NCBI GenBank assembly: GCA_045579305.1
Contig: JAZNLY010000032.1
Location: 1 to 6,805 of the forward strand
DNA from: Fimenecus sp045579305
Lineage (GTDB): Bacteria; Bacillota; Clostridia; Oscillospirales; Acutalibacteraceae
Reading direction: 5' to 3'
Length of the DNA stretch: 6,805 nucleotides
The translations under genes and the position numbers were made by a program. The notes beneath the pieces are model-generated. The model saw only the letters and a list, made by a program, of their open reading frames with translations, did no database searches and was not told the DNA's origin. Positions 6,621 to 6,805 of this stretch are shown one piece after another. Within the stretch, counting starts at the first letter, position 1; the number at the start of each line of letters is the position of its first letter.

Positions 6621-6650
6621 TAAGAAAATTACAAAAATTTACAAAAAAAT

Positions 6651-6671
6651 AACGACGGGAAAACCGTCGCT
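6651..6671 (-). terminator. Rho-independent terminator of the gene upstream of carA
   Basis: On the minus strand CGACGG (6669-6664), loop TTTTC, and CCGTCG (6658-6653) form a G/C-rich 6-bp stem, extendable to 8 bp by a G-T wobble and an A-T pair. It is followed by ATTTTTTT. It overlaps the stop codon of the partial frame at 6671-6805 and separates that gene from the carA promoter. Confidence 0.9.
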
Positions 6672-6805
6672 TAAAAATTGAAAATTAAAGAAGAAGCACA
6701 TCCGATAGAAATAGGAGTGCCTTGAGAAATAAAAGAAGAAATAACAATGCCGTCAGTTTTAAATGCTTTTTGAATTAACATTTTCTGCTGTTTTAACAAT
6801 GTTCT
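6671..6805 (-). CDS. 3' end of an unrecognised minus-strand gene (44 codons in window)
   Basis: Reading from the window edge, 44 codons run without a stop to TAA at 6673-6671. The stop abuts a strong intrinsic terminator, which is the main reason to believe the frame is real. The visible C-terminus starts RTLLKQQKMLIQKAF and continues GIVISSFISQGTPISIG, ending in SLIFNF. A basic stretch is followed by a Ser/Ile-rich, moderately hydrophobic tail. I do not recognise a family and make no functional claim. It has its own terminator and so is a separate transcription unit from carA. Confidence 0.55.
   Translation of the reverse strand, partial: RTLLKQQKMLIQKAFKTDGIVISSFISQGTPISIGCASSLIFNF

Noticed and set aside
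6556..6805. PyrR attenuator, riboswitch or tRNA upstream of carA
   Set aside because: The promoter leaves only a ~30-base leader, the only strong hairpin (6651-6671) lies upstream of the promoter and serves the previous gene, and no tRNA-like fold is visible.
1..6805. CRISPR array, insertion sequence, phage or defence genes
   Set aside because: No spaced direct repeats, transposase motifs, terminal inverted repeats or defence-type domains are visible; all larger frames are housekeeping or transport genes of even composition.

Overview
The window reads as chromosomal DNA from a low-GC Gram-positive bacterium, most likely an anaerobic member of the Clostridia (Ruminococcaceae/Lachnospiraceae-like). 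The basis is the AT-rich base composition, strong GGAGG-type ribosome binding sites, a textbook sigma-A promoter, and the family mix (QueT, Mbeg1-like DUF2974 hydrolase, Gram-positive-style carAB). No genus can be named from the sequence alone.

Layout: positions 1-444 (+) hold the 3' part of a haemolysin III/PAQR-type membrane protein. It converges on a long minus-strand cluster, and a two-way terminator (452-480) sits between them. The minus-strand cluster, in transcription order, starts at a promoter at 6592-6620. It continues with carA (6555-5512, TTG start), carB (5510-2301, one base after carA), a DUF2974-type alpha/beta hydrolase (2225-1050), a candidate preQ1 riboswitch (about 1044-1001) and queT (994-485). 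Upstream of the carA promoter lies a strong minus-strand terminator (about 6651-6671), which closes the 3' end of an unrecognised minus-strand reading frame that runs off the window (6671-6805).

The most notable signal is in CarA. The protein is full length, in frame, well conserved over its N-terminal domain, and translationally coupled to an apparently intact CarB. However, its class I glutaminase domain has lost the catalytic triad: the nucleophile Cys of the GICLGHQ motif is Gly241 (AIGLGHQ), the His of HPE is Ile323 and the Glu is Asp325 (FIPD). The SNGPGDP loop is also changed to SNGVEDH. CarB keeps both ATP-grasp halves and the allosteric domain. The simplest inference is a carbamoyl-phosphate synthase that cannot use glutamine and is fed by free ammonia, analogous to vertebrate CPS I, in a bacterial heterodimeric setting.

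A second point is that queT is probably 17 codons shorter than its longest reading frame. The region read as an N-terminal extension looks like an RNA element (6-bp hairpin, A-rich tail, Shine-Dalgarno) resembling a preQ1-I riboswitch, placed inside a probable operon rather than at its head. The remaining genes are ordinary for their families.
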